Under the pieces are notes generated by a model. That model saw nothing but the letters and a program-made list of their open reading frames with translations. It was not told the DNA's origin and did no database searches. Below, one piece after another: positions 43,646 through 53,455 of a stretch of 64,000 bases of DNA (positions within the stretch are counted from its first letter, which is position 1; each line of letters opens with the position of its first letter). The DNA lies in NCBI RefSeq assembly GCF_004798665.1, contig NZ_CP039292.1, positions 992,001 to 1,056,000 on the forward strand, given 5' to 3'. The position numbers and the translations under genes are program-made. The stretch is from Actinomyces procaprae (GTDB taxonomy: Bacteria; Actinomycetota; Actinomycetes; Actinomycetales; Actinomycetaceae).

Positions 43646-43843
43646 ATGCACACCCTCAAGCGCATCAGCATCTGCCTGCGCACTCGGCTCGGCCGCCTTG
43701 CCGAAGAACGCGGCGACGTTCCCGGCTGGGTGCTGGTCACCCTCATGACGGCGGGTCTGGTAGTCGCCCTGTGGGCGGTGGCCGGCCCGGCGCTCACTCA
43801 GGTCTTCACCGATGCGATTGCCAAGGTCACCGGTGCCATCTGA
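43646..43843 (+). CDS. small Flp-type pilin candidate
   Basis: 65-residue protein with a basic cytoplasmic leader (MHTLKRISICLRTRLGRLAEER), then GDVPGW and one hydrophobic helix, as expected for a Flp/TadE-class prepilin cleaved after Gly. The conserved Glu (and Tyr) just after the cleavage Gly in typical Flp pilins is not seen; Asp follows instead. Position between tadC and the tadE-like genes, as in actinobacterial Tad loci, supports the pilin role. The ATG has ACGGAGA upstream. A 98-bp gap before it suggests separate control of its high expression. Confidence 0.68.
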   Translation: MHTLKRISICLRTRLGRLAEERGDVPGWVLVTLMTAGLVVALWAVAGPALTQVFTDAIAKVTGAI

Positions 43844-44315
43844 GCGCACCATTCGGCCCAGCTGCTGCGGGCGGCGCGGGCGCGGACCGCTTCGTGATCT
43901 GATTGCCCGCCGGGAGGGCGGCGAGCACGGGGCGGCAGTCGTCGACTTCGTGCTCGTCGGCATCCTGGTCATTGGCGTATCGGTGGCGCTGCTCCAGCTC
44001 GCCCTCGGCCTGCACGTGCGCAATGTGCTAACCGACGCCGCTGGGGAGGGGGCGCGCCGCGCCGCCCTCGTAGGGGGCACCACCGCGGAGGCGGACGCGC
44101 GCGTGCGTGCCCTGGCCGACGCGTCGCTCGCAGACGGCTACGTGGAGGCGGTCACTGTCACCCGCACCGCCGTCGGCGGGCTGTCCATCGTGCAGGTGGA
44201 CGTCACCGCGCCGCTGCCGGTGCTGGGCCTACTGGGTCCCGGCGGAATGCTGCACGTGACCGGGCACGCCGTTGACGAGGCCGCCCTGGTCGATGTGGAT
44301 GGAGGTGAGCCGTGA
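43833..44315 (+). CDS. TadE-like minor pilin
   Basis: 160-residue TadE family pseudopilin. A basic N-terminus is followed by GEHGAAVVDFVLVGILVIGVS, the TadE helix with its small-Ala-Val-Glu/Asp-Phe signature, then an extracellular part beginning HVRNVLTDAAGEGARRAAL. The start is uncertain: GTG 43833 lies 11 nt inside the end of the pilin gene and ATG 43812 is also in frame. The stop overlaps the next GTG start (GTGA). Confidence 0.78.
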   Translation: MPSERTIRPSCCGRRGRGPLRDLIARREGGEHGAAVVDFVLVGILVIGVSVALLQLALGLHVRNVLTDAAGEGARRAALVGGTTAEADARVRALADASLADGYVEAVTVTRTAVGGLSIVQVDVTAPLPVLGLLGPGGMLHVTGHAVDEAALVDVDGGEP

Positions 44316-44836
44316 GCAGCCGGGCCAGGCGCGGGCACGGTGCGTGGGCCCGCGGGCGGCGCGTAGGGCAGTGCCCGCCGCAGTGGCGCCTGTCGGGGCG
44401 CGCGCGCGAATCGGCGCTGCGCGGCCGCGACCCGGAGGCGGGAAACGCCCCGGTGGAGTTCATCGGCTGGACCGTTGTGCTGGTGGTGCCGGTGCTGTAC
44501 CTGATCGTTGCCCTCGCCCAGGTCCAGGCCGCGTCCTTCGCCGTCGCCTCGGCCGCGGACGCCGCCAGCCGCATCCTGGAGATCGAGGAGGGGGACACGG
44601 CCCTCGCCCATGCCCGCACCGCCGTGGGCCTCGCCCTGTCCGACCAGGGGGTCGACGCCGACCCCGCCACCGCCTTGACCGTCGCCTGCACAGACGCGGC
44701 GTGCGGCACGGCCGTGGTGCGGGTCCAGGCGGGGGTGGACCTGCCGCTGCTGGGATCGGCGGGGGTGGGGCGCGGCCTTGTCATCATGGATGCGGCCCGC
44801 TCCGTCACGCTCGCCCGAGCAGGGGACCAGACATGA
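44312..44836 (+). CDS. TadE/TadF-like minor pilin
   Basis: 174-residue protein with one membrane helix near residues 48-70 (FIGWTVVLVVPVLYLIVALAQ), preceded by GNAPVEF, the TadE-type processing region, and followed by an extracellular domain with one Cys pair (CTDAAC). The basic 45-residue leader is unusually long. The GTG start is coupled to the previous gene by GTGA, and the stop to the next by ATGA. It probably forms a minor pilus subunit or tip complex. Confidence 0.75.
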   Translation: MSSRARRGHGAWARGRRVGQCPPQWRLSGRARESALRGRDPEAGNAPVEFIGWTVVLVVPVLYLIVALAQVQAASFAVASAADAASRILEIEEGDTALAHARTAVGLALSDQGVDADPATALTVACTDAACGTAVVRVQAGVDLPLLGSAGVGRGLVIMDAARSVTLARAGDQT

Positions 44837-45369
44837 CCCGGGTCGTGCGCAGGCGGGGGCATGGAGTAAGCGCCCGGGCATTGCGGCCTGGAGGGCGGCT
44901 TCGGCGGTTGCTCGTTCGGGCGGCCCGGGCGGCGGGCCCGGAGGACGGGCAGACACTGCTGCTGGGAATCGGGCTGGTGACCGTCGTCCTGGCACTGGTC
45001 CTGGCTTTGGCCTCCGCCAGCGCCATCTACCTGGACTTGAAGACTCTCACCTCGCTGGCAGACTCTGCTGCCGCTGCGGCGGCCGATGCCGTAGAGGAGG
45101 ACTCCTACTTCGGCGGCTCCGTCACAGACTCCGGGCCCGGTGCGCTGTCTGCCGCGAGCGTGCGTGCGGCCGCCGCAGCTGACCTGGCGATGCAGCCAGT
45201 GGACTTGACAGGAGTGCAGATCAGGGAGGCCAGCAGCCCGGACGGTGTTACCGCCGTGGTTACGCTGACGGCCTACTCGCAGCCTCCCTTCCTGCCCTGG
45301 GGGGTGATTCCCGCATCGGGGTTCACCATCACCGCCACCGGTAGTGCCCGCGCCACCACCGGGTTGTGA
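44833..45369 (+). CDS. Tad-domain (TadG-like) pilus assembly protein
   Basis: 178-residue membrane-anchored protein of the Tad/TadG-like (PF13400) type. The signature GQTLLLGIGLVTVVLALVLA forms the only helix and is followed by SAIYLDLKTLTSLADSAAAAAADAV, the usual start of the external domain. The length is short compared with Caulobacter TadG. The ATG overlaps the previous stop. It is the last gene of the Tad operon, and the palindromic element at 45378 begins 9 bp after its stop. Confidence 0.75.
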   Translation: MTRVVRRRGHGVSARALRPGGRLRRLLVRAARAAGPEDGQTLLLGIGLVTVVLALVLALASASAIYLDLKTLTSLADSAAAAAADAVEEDSYFGGSVTDSGPGALSAASVRAAAAADLAMQPVDLTGVQIREASSPDGVTAVVTLTAYSQPPFLPWGVIPASGFTITATGSARATTGL

Positions 45370-45377
45370 GGGTGAAC

Positions 45378-45497
45378 TGTCCGAATCCGGCACAAACGCG
45401 CTCGAAGCAGCCAACTGACCTTTGCTAATCGTTGGAATCAAGCCGTTTTACGGGCGACCCACGGGTACGGGTGCGGCGTTTGTGCCGAATCTGGACA
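45378..45497 (+). repeat. 120-bp palindromic miniature element, copy 1
   Basis: Arms 45378-45399 and 45476-45497 (22 bp, 3 mismatches) begin TGTCC and end GGACA. The arm's inner end ACAAACGC is identical to that of copy 2 at 49639, and the two elements have exactly the same length. The internal word ATCGTTGGAATCA begins at 45428. It fills most of the gap between the Tad operon and prfB. Confidence 0.8.
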
Positions 45498-45549
45498 CTT
45501 TTCCGGCGGACACCGGTGGCCGCCGTCGGCTCGGTCCACGGGTCTGTTC

Positions 45550-45555
45550 TAGACT
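45550..45555 (+). promoter_or_regulatory. -10 box, leaderless start of prfB
   Basis: TAGACT ends 7 nt before the GTG start at 45563; no Shine-Dalgarno is present. Confidence 0.6.
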
Positions 45556-45562
45556 CGGGCCC

Positions 45563-46684
45563 GTGGCCACAGACTTCCCCGCCGAGATCGAGCAGCTCCG
45601 ACACACCTACGCCTCCGTCGTCGCCGTGACGGACCCCGAGGCGCTGCGCGGGCGCATCGCCGAGTTGTCCGAGCAGGCCGCCGCCCCCAACCTGTGGGAC
45701 GACCCCGACGCCGCCCAGGCCGTCACCTCCGCCCTCTCGCACGCACAGGCGGACCTCAAGCGCGTTCAGGCGCTGGGCGGGCGCATCGACGACCTGGAAA
45801 CCATGGTGGAGATGGCGGGGGAGGAGTCCGGCGCGGATGCCGAAGAACTGCTCGCCGAGGCCGAGCGCGATCTCGCCGCCGTGCGCAAGGATCTGTCCGA
45901 CCTGGAGATCCGCACCCTGCTGTCAGGCGAGTACGACCAGCGCGACGCCGTGGTCACCATCCGCTCCGGTGCGGGTGGCGTGGACGCCGCCGACTTCGCC
46001 GAGATGCTGCTGCGCATGTACACCCGCTGGGCCGAGCGGCACGACTACCCGGTCAAGATCCTCAACACCTCTTACGCCGAGGAGGCCGGGCTGAAGTCCG
46101 TCACCTTCGAGGTGCACGCACCGTACGCCTACGGCACGCTCAGCGTGGAGGGTGGCACCCACCGCCTGGTGCGCATCAGCCCCTTCGACAACCAGGGCCG
46201 CCGCCAGACCTCCTTCGCGGCCGTCGAGGTCATCCCGCTGATCGAGTCCACCGACCACATCGACATTCCCGAGACGGACATCCGAGTCGACGTCTTCCGC
46301 TCCTCCGGCCCCGGCGGCCAGAGCGTCAACACCACCGACTCGGCCGTGCGCATCACCCACCTGCCCACCGGGTTGGTGGTGTCCATGCAGGATGAGAAGT
46401 CCCAGATCCAGAACCGCGCCGCCGCCATGCGCGTGCTCCAGTCCCGCCTGCTGCTGCTCAAGCAGCAGGAGGAGGACGCCAAGAAGAAGGAGCTCGCCGG
46501 CGACGTCAAGGCCTCCTGGGGTGACCAGATGCGCTCCTACGTGCTCAACCCCTACCAGATGGTCAAGGACCTGCGCACCAATTACGAGGTCGGCAACCCC
46601 GACTCCGTGTTCGACGGCGACATCGACGCCTTCATCGACGCCGGCATCCGCTGGCGCAAGCAGCAGGAGCAGGCGGCCGACTGA
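45563..46684 (+). CDS. prfB: peptide chain release factor 2
   Basis: 373-residue class I release factor that reads UGA and UAA and triggers peptide release. The stop-codon-reading tripeptide is SPF ([14 protein letters not shown]), which is diagnostic for RF2, and the catalytic GGQ lies in [18 protein letters not shown]. The N-terminal helical domain and the C-terminal basic region are complete and the length is normal. There is no in-frame UGA or frameshift site near codon 25, so the autoregulatory frameshift of E. coli prfB is absent, as usual in actinobacteria. The GTG start is set by the -10 box 7 nt before it. Confidence 0.96.
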   Translation: MATDFPAEIEQLRHTYASVVAVTDPEALRGRIAELSEQAAAPNLWDDPDAAQAVTSALSHAQADLKRVQALGGRIDDLETMVEMAGEESGADAEELLAEAERDLAAVRKDLSDLEIRTLLSGEYDQRDAVVTIRSGAGGVDAADFAEMLLRMYTRWAERHDYPVKILNTSYAEEAGLKSVTFEVHAPYAYGTLSVEGGTHRLVRISPFDNQGRRQTSFAAVEVIPLIESTDHIDIPETDIRVDVFRSSGPGGQSVNTTDSAVRITHLPTGLVVSMQDEKSQIQNRAAAMRVLQSRLLLLKQQEEDAKKKELAGDVKASWGDQMRSYVLNPYQMVKDLRTNYEVGNPDSVFDGDIDAFIDAGIRWRKQQEQAAD

Positions 46685-46731
46685 GCCTGCGAGAGTGTCC
46701 TTCCGGCTGGCGTCGGTCCGGGCGGCCCCGG

Positions 46732-46986
46732 TCAGCGGTACACGTCGCGGCGGTGTTCGGGCGTGACCACAACGACGACGAGTCGGCCGTCGTCGATCGT
46801 GTAGATGATGCGGTAGTCGCCCACGCGTGCCCGCCAGGCGGGGCGGCCTTTGAGGGGGCGGCATCCGGGAGGATACGGGTCGGTGGCGAGCAAAGCTATC
46901 GCCCCCTGGATCCGGCGCTGGTCCCGCTTGTCGATGCGCCGCAGAGCTTTGAGCGCCGCGGGGCGCACCTCAATCTCGTATCGCAC
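46732..46986 (-). CDS. RelE/ParE family toxin
   Basis: 84-residue toxin of the RelE superfamily, probably an mRNA interferase acting at the ribosome. The start KALRRIDKRDQRRIQGAI, the Pro-rich loop DPYPPGCRPLKGRPAWRARVGDYRIIYTI and the C-terminal HRRDVYR match the family, with basic and Tyr residues placed as in active RelE toxins. The GTG start is 14 nt after the stop of the antitoxin frame on the same strand. The toxin reading frame is intact although the antitoxin is frameshifted. Confidence 0.85.
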   Translation of the reverse strand: MRYEIEVRPAALKALRRIDKRDQRRIQGAIALLATDPYPPGCRPLKGRPAWRARVGDYRIIYTIDDGRLVVVVVTPEHRRDVYR

Positions 46987-47000
46987 GGGTGGCCGCTTGC

Positions 47001-47250
47001 TCAGTCGAGCCCGAGGTCGGCCTTGACCTCATCCCAGGGGATGTTGGGTCCCTCCTCGTTCATTGCCGCGTCGTATGCGGCGATGTCCTCCCGGTCCTCC
47101 AGTGCCTCGAGCATGTGCTCATAGGCCGCCGGACTTATGAGTACGGCTGCGGTCCGGCCCCGGTTGGTTAAGGAAGACGGCGTCCTCGTGCGCCTTGTCC
47201 ACCAGAGCGGGGAGCTCGGCGCGGGCACGGGACATGGTTACGGTGGTCAT
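47001..47250 (-). pseudogene. Phd/YefM-type antitoxin, frameshifted
   Basis: The N-terminal part reads MTTVTMSRARAELPALVDKA and HEDAVFL from ATG 47250, and the C-terminal part reads TNRGRTAAVLISPAAYEHML through to the stop at 47001, but in the next frame. One extra base near 47168-47171 (TTAA on the plus strand) breaks the gene; without it the product would be an 82-residue Phd/YefM antitoxin. Codon 1 follows a TACATT -10 box by 6 nt. The downstream frame has a start of its own (47228), but that product would lack the DNA-binding N-terminus. Sequencing error or a real mutation are both possible. Confidence 0.8.
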
Positions 47251-47256
47251 GACTGA

Positions 47257-47269
47257 AATGTACGTTTCG
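47257..47269 (-). promoter_or_regulatory. -10 box and imperfect palindrome before the antitoxin gene
   Basis: TACATT (47257-47262, minus strand) ends 6 nt before the antitoxin ATG at 47250. It lies in the near-palindrome GAAATGTACGTTTC (47255-47268, plus strand), a plausible autoregulatory operator for the toxin-antitoxin pair. Confidence 0.45.
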
Positions 47270-47337
47270 GTAAGCGAGTTGTACAGAATTCGGCTCGGGT
47301 GCCCGCGCCTGCCGACTCTGCCCGGTGAGACAGGACT

Positions 47338-48384
47338 TCAGACGTATGAGGCGGTAATCCGCCGGGAGGCGGCATCGACGGTGAGCGTGCCTCCGTGGGG
47401 GAGGATCCACTGGGGGCGAGTATGACCGAAGGGGACTCCTGCGCATACCGGTGCCGCCGTGTTGTAGTGCCGGATGACCTCAAGCGCACTCTGGGCCTGC
47501 TCCTGCCGGTATTGCGCACGCGCCTGGGCGTCACGCGAGACCTGGAAACTGGTTGCGGGCGCCCGGGCCAGCAGTACTGCGGCCGCGGCCGTGAGTACCC
47601 CGCGTTCTCCCAGAGAGCGCAGCATGCCCGCCACCAGTTCCCGGCCGGGAAGCAACTCGGAGGTTTCCAGTATCAGAACGCAGCCATCGAGGTCTCTGGC
47701 GTCGGCATGGATGCGCCCTGCGGCGAGGCCGAGTACCAGCACCTCCAAGCATCCGCCCCAGCCGGGCCCGCTGGCTGCGGTGGAAGGCCCGTCCCACAGC
47801 CAAGGTTCCGTCTGCTCGCGGGTCCCGTATTCGCTCAGCGCTTGCGGATCGGCCCAGTCCTTGCCGAAGTCCTCCGAGTATCCCGGCTCGGTGACTTCCA
47901 GAGTCTCACCCGTCAGCAGTGCCGCACGCAGCGAGGCCCGATGAACGGCGTCGACCTCGGGCCCGGGTCCTAGGTGAACCTGGGTGGCGCCGCCGTGGAA
48001 GCTGCACACGCCGTGCTCCCACAGCCATTGGTGCAGGTTGGTGTTGTCCGAGTAGCCGAGCACCGGCTTGGGGTCTGTCAGGACGGGCTCGACATCAAGG
48101 AGTGGCAGGACCGTCATCTCATCGTCACCGCCCGCGGTGGCGATGATCGCGCGAATGCTCGGATCGGCGAAGGCGGCGTTCAGGTCGTCGGCGCGCTCGC
48201 GCGCGCCGGCTCCGAGACGGCGGGTCGTGGGGAACTCCACCGGCACCAGACCGGTTATGGCGTGGAGTCGCTCCAGCGCCTGTTGGTGAACAGCGGGACC
48301 GATGGCGGGCACTGCCAACGACGGCGACAGCACCGCAATCTTGTCGCCCTCCTTGGCCTTACCAGGGCTGACCAATTGGCTCAT
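47338..48384 (-). CDS. S66 family LD-carboxypeptidase / MccF-like serine peptidase
   Basis: 348-residue peptidase of family S66. The N-terminal Ser-containing elbow GYSDNTNLHQWLW (nucleophile Ser) and the preceding AIIATAGGDDEMTVLPLL match the family, as do the later WGGCLEVL and LILETSE (catalytic Glu region) and FGHTRPQWILPHG (catalytic His region). Relatives either trim peptidoglycan tetrapeptides (LdcA) or cleave microcin C-type toxins (MccF); the closer match in pattern is MccF, and no signal peptide is seen, which fits a cytoplasmic enzyme. ATG 48384 has AAGGGC just upstream. It is divergent from the CPBP protease gene. Confidence 0.87.
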   Translation of the reverse strand: MSQLVSPGKAKEGDKIAVLSPSLAVPAIGPAVHQQALERLHAITGLVPVEFPTTRRLGAGARERADDLNAAFADPSIRAIIATAGGDDEMTVLPLLDVEPVLTDPKPVLGYSDNTNLHQWLWEHGVCSFHGGATQVHLGPGPEVDAVHRASLRAALLTGETLEVTEPGYSEDFGKDWADPQALSEYGTREQTEPWLWDGPSTAASGPGWGGCLEVLVLGLAAGRIHADARDLDGCVLILETSELLPGRELVAGMLRSLGERGVLTAAAAVLLARAPATSFQVSRDAQARAQYRQEQAQSALEVIRHYNTAAPVCAGVPFGHTRPQWILPHGGTLTVDAASRRITASYV

Positions 48385-48633
48385 GCCCTTGAAGTGTAGC
48401 CGGGGCTCCGCGCGGGCGCAGGATGAGCGACGACGCGGGCTCGTCGTCGAGCATGCGCCGTGGCCGTCGAGCATGCTGTCCAGAGTGCCGTTCTCGTGGG
48501 CCGTTCCACGTCCGCGAGAGTTGACCCGCGTGCTCCGGGGCAGGCTCGGGGAGCACCCGGGCACGCCCCTGATTCTTCGGCGTGTCTTCCCTGGTTTTGA
48601 CTGTGATTCCTGGAGTGGGCGCATGGGCCCGCT

Positions 48634-48639
48634 TAGCGT
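48634..48639 (+). promoter_or_regulatory. -10 box, leaderless start of the CPBP gene
   Basis: TAGCGT ends 7 nt before the ATG at 48647. Confidence 0.55.
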
Positions 48640-48646
48640 GGTGGGC

Positions 48647-49594
48647 ATGAGCGCTCACGAGATCACCGGGGCAGGGGTCAAAACCGAGGCGGGGCCGGAG
48701 GCGCGAGCGAGTCGGCCGGGCCCGGGCGGCGCCACGGCGCGGGTGGCGATCGCCATCGCGGTCATGCTGCTGAGTGCCACGGTGCCGACGCTCGTCATGG
48801 CCATACCGGGAGTGCAGGCACTGCTTGACGGAAAGGTCTTCGGCCGGAGCAGCGCAGGGTTGCTGGTGGTTTGTCTGGCGGTGCTCGTGATCATGTCCTT
48901 GGCGACGGCGTGCGCCTACCAGTGCACCCGGCTGCTGATCACTCGCCTGGACCACGCGCGTCTCTCCGATCTGGCAGTGCGCCCGAGTCCGCGCGCACTG
49001 GCCTGGTGCCTGGGCATGATCGCCGTCGCCTTCGCGGTCATGCCGATGGCCGGAGCCGTGAGTGAAGCGCTCGGCATCCCCCGAGCGGAGCCCGCCATGC
49101 CGGGTGACACGTGGTGGTCCGCGATCCTGTTTCAGGTCGCCCTGGGGTTCTTCCTGCAGGGGATCCCCGAAGAATTGGTGTGGCGTGGTTGGTTGTTCCG
49201 CTCACTCGGCTCCACCCGGACGGCGGCGGCTGTATCGGTCCTCGCCTTCACCGCCGTGCACTTGATCTCCCAGGGCGGTCAGGAGGGCTGGGGCGAGCGC
49301 TTCATCTACCTGGCCATGCCCTTCGGCTTTGGTGCGGCGGCGATGGCGGCCCGCTGGGTGTCGGGCTCAACCTGGGCGGCCGTAGGCGCGCACGGCGGAT
49401 TTCACCTGTCTGGTCTTTTGGCGGTGAGCACCGGCGTCCCCGTTGACGAGCCAACCACGTGGGTGGTGGTCGGCAGCATGTGGCTGGTGGCAGGGGCGAT
49501 CGTGCTGCTACTTCACAAGGCTCGCGCCGGTCGCATGTACGGTGCGGTTGAGGCCCGAGGGGCGCAGGCGAGCAGCGGGCCGGACGATCTGTGA
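48647..49594 (+). CDS. CPBP family intramembrane metalloprotease
   Basis: 315-residue membrane protein of the CAAX protease / bacteriocin-processing (CPBP, ABI) family, with about eight helices. The family motifs are intact: PEELVWRGWLF (Glu-Glu-x3-Arg), FTAVHLIS (His) and HGGFHLSG near the C-terminus, so it is likely an active intramembrane protease. Substrates are unknown; relatives give bacteriocin self-immunity. The 30-residue N-terminus before the first helix is polar. The start is supported by a -10 box 7 nt upstream. A palindromic miniature element begins 44 bp after its stop. Confidence 0.88.
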   Translation: MSAHEITGAGVKTEAGPEARASRPGPGGATARVAIAIAVMLLSATVPTLVMAIPGVQALLDGKVFGRSSAGLLVVCLAVLVIMSLATACAYQCTRLLITRLDHARLSDLAVRPSPRALAWCLGMIAVAFAVMPMAGAVSEALGIPRAEPAMPGDTWWSAILFQVALGFFLQGIPEELVWRGWLFRSLGSTRTAAAVSVLAFTAVHLISQGGQEGWGERFIYLAMPFGFGAAAMAARWVSGSTWAAVGAHGGFHLSGLLAVSTGVPVDEPTTWVVVGSMWLVAGAIVLLLHKARAGRMYGAVEARGAQASSGPDDL

Positions 49595-50086
49595 ACGGTA
49601 GTCACTCGCCTGGTCCCTGGTCGCGGGTGTACGGGAAGTGTCCAAATCGATGACAAACGCCGCTCACTCGCTGCCCGTGCGGCGCAAAACGTTGATTTTC
49701 CAACGGTCTGCGAACCGGTTCCGGGAGGCCGCCGGGGCGTTTGTCATCGATTTGGACACCCTGTGCCGATGTGAGCGGCCAGAACCCCGGGATGCGCTCC
49801 AGCGGGATGTCCAGGTACTTCCGGAATGTGCTTAGGGCAGGGCTCCAGGAGGCGACAGTGATGTCGAATTACGACCCCGGGGTCGTGACCCTTCAACCGA
49901 CACGCGGCGGCGGCCGCGCACGTGCACGGCGTCACTGGCCCGCGCCGTCGCCCCGGGTCCGCGGCTCCCGTAGGCTGGGCGGCAGTGCGTGCCGACGACG
50001 AGGGCCGCACTCCGGCGCAGTCGGGGAGCATCGTCGTCGGGGCGCGAGTGAATCCGAGCAACCCCTTTGAAAGGCGTATCAGACCT
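49595..50086. other. intergenic region upstream of ettA
   Basis: 492 bp without a convincing gene. It contains the 120-bp palindromic element (49639-49758) and a perfect 16-bp palindrome ACGACCCCGGGGTCGT (49871-49886) that could be an operator or short hairpin. The rest is G/C-rich and unremarkable. Confidence 0.55.
49639..49758 (+). repeat. 120-bp palindromic miniature element, copy 2
   Basis: Arms 49638-49661 and 49736-49759 are perfect 24-bp inverted repeats. From TGTCC to GGACA the element is exactly 120 bp, as is copy 1 at 45378. An internal CGTTG lies at offset 51 (52 in copy 1). It has no open frame and no obvious target-site duplication. The arms would fold into a 24-bp stem in RNA or single-stranded DNA. 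Confidence 0.85.
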
Positions 50087-51756
<1,670 letters not shown>

Positions 51757-51769
<13 letters not shown>

Positions 51770-51855
51770 GCCGAGCCAGGCCGAGCTTGCTCGAGCTTGC
51801 GAGGCGATGGAGTCGCGTTGGTGCCGGAGGCTGAACACGCGCGACTGAGCCGAGC
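51757..51855 (+). repeat. 20-bp direct repeats at the 3' end of ettA
   Basis: CACGCGCGACTGAGCCGAGC occurs at 51757-51776, covering the ettA stop codon, and again at 51836-51855, 79 bp later. The intervening DNA contains a short CGAGCTTGC repetition. The layout could reflect a local duplication or a small insertion flanked by direct repeats. Confidence 0.75.
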
Positions 51856-51871
51856 AGGCGGGCGCAAATAT

Positions 51872-51914
51872 GCGGGTGGGGTCACGGATCATTCCGATCC
51901 GTGACCCCACCCGC
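51872..51914. terminator. strong hairpin terminator, ettA / surface protein
   Basis: Perfect 19-bp stem: 51872-51890 pairs with 51896-51914 around the loop ATTCC. CTGCTTTCC follows on the plus strand. It lies between the convergent ettA and LAXTG surface-protein genes and can serve both. Confidence 0.88.
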
Positions 51915-51962
51915 CTGCTTTCCGTGCCGAGAATGCCTCAGCCCGGAAGCCGGGGACAATGA

Positions 51963-53355
51963 TCAGTCACGTGCGCGTGCGCGCTGGAGAGCAACCGCGC
52001 CTGCGATCAGCGCAGTGCCGGCACCGAGCACCAGCACCAGGGTGTCGGCACCGGTGCGTGCCAGCGAGGGCCGGGCAGGCGTCGTGGCGGCAGCGGTCTT
52101 AGCGGGCGCGCTGGTGGTGCCTGAGGCACTCGCAGGCGTCGTGGCCGAGGCGCTGGGCGTGGGCGCCGTGGACTCCGGGGCGCTGGGCGACTCGCTCGGG
52201 GCCGCGGATTCCGTGGGTGTAGCCGACTCGCTCGGGCTCGGAGACTGGCTCGGCGTTGCAGACGGGGACTCGCTCGGCGTCGCGGAGGGCGACTCGCTCG
52301 GCGACGGGGACTCAGACGGAGCCGGCGTCACCGGAACGTTGCCGTTGGCGGAGCCGCCTCCATCGCGACGGACCACGGTGGTCTCGGCGTTGTGAGGTAC
52401 GCCCGCGATGGTCAACGAGGCGTCGTCGGTCCAGGGGCCCTCGCCGGTGAAGGTCATCGGCAGGATGATCCGAGCGAACTGCCCGGTGGGGATGACAACC
52501 GTTCCGGAGATGGTGGTGTCGGTGCAGCTGGTGACGGTCACCTGTGCGCTGGTGCCGCCGGTGGGGTCGCCCCACACATTACGGCCGGTGTAGGAGTAGG
52601 CGGAGGCGTCGCAGGTGAAGGCCTGGCCCGCGGAGGTCAGGGTGTCGGTCCAATCCACCGTGAGGGAGGCGGCGCCCGGCGGCCATCTCCTCGGTGATGG
52701 TCGGCGTCTGGATGGTGACGCTGCCCGAGCGGGTGCCGTTGTCGTCCGCGGCGGAGGCGGAACCGTACTTGCCGGCCGCGCGCGGCATCTCGGTGCAGTT
52801 TCCGACGCACTCACCCACGGGCACCTCCACGGTGGTGACCTTGCCGTTGGTGTTGAAGGTGAGGGTCTCGGTGGTGGACGGCGTGACCTCGCTGGTCAGA
52901 CGGGTGTCGACCCAGCCGGTGAGCGTGACGTCCTGGTGGGACTCGACGTAGTCGGTCAGCGTGATCACCAGGCGACCGCTCTCGGCGCCCTCGTCAATCA
53001 CGTAGGTCATCGTCGCCGCAGTGGCGCCGTCCTCGGTGTCGAGGTTCCAGGTGGTGCCGGTGTCGAAGCGAAGCTCGGCCGGGGTGCTGATCTCGTAAGT
53101 CTGGCCGGCGCAGTGGCCGTCTTCGAGGGCGAGGTCGAACTCTAGTTTCAGCATTTCCCAGGCGACGGCGGTGTTGTCGGCAGACACCGGCTCGTCGTCC
53201 TTGAGCAGTGAGATGTTCGGGGTCTCAGTAGTGGCTGTGCAATTGCCTTCGGCAGCACTTGCCGTGGTGTGGAACGCCGTGGGGGCGATCATCGCCAGGG
53301 CCAGTGCTCCCAGGGCAAGCACAGCAAGAAGTCGTGAAGCTGCGCGGGAGCGCAT
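51963..53355 (-). pseudogene. LAXTG-anchored surface protein, frameshifted
   Basis: A secreted, wall-anchored protein in two frames. The first starts at 53355 (AGGAAGGAG upstream) with a signal peptide ending ASAAEG and an extracellular region with paired Cys (GNCTATTET, DGHCAGQTY, GECVGNCTEM). It leaves the frame near 52676-52678, where one extra G (CCC on the plus strand) follows EEMAAG. The second frame continues ASLTVDWTDTLTSAGQAFTC, an Ig-like region, a Ser/Pro repeat stretch (SPSATPSE type) and the sorting signal LARTG with a hydrophobic helix and RARARD. LAXTG suggests a class E-type sortase. Without the extra base the product would be about 463 residues. Confidence 0.8.
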
Positions 53356-53420
53356 GATGCTCCTTCCTAAGGCGGGTTAGGGGTTGACCAATAGATGGGA
53401 CCGGCGATCACGGGAACGCC

Positions 53421-53455
53421 GCTCTGCCCCGGCACTTGCAAGCGCGGGGCAGAGC
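53421..53455 (-). terminator. 11-bp hairpin upstream of the surface-protein gene
   Basis: GCTCTGCCCCG (53421-53431) pairs with CGGGGCAGAGC (53445-53455) around a 13-nt loop. On the minus strand it lies 66-100 nt before the surface-protein start, so it may be in the 5' leader or end transcription from upstream. Confidence 0.5.

Noticed and set aside
45563..45660. Programmed +1 frameshift in prfB
   Set aside because: No in-frame UGA and no CUU-U slip site near the beginning; the gene is one continuous frame.
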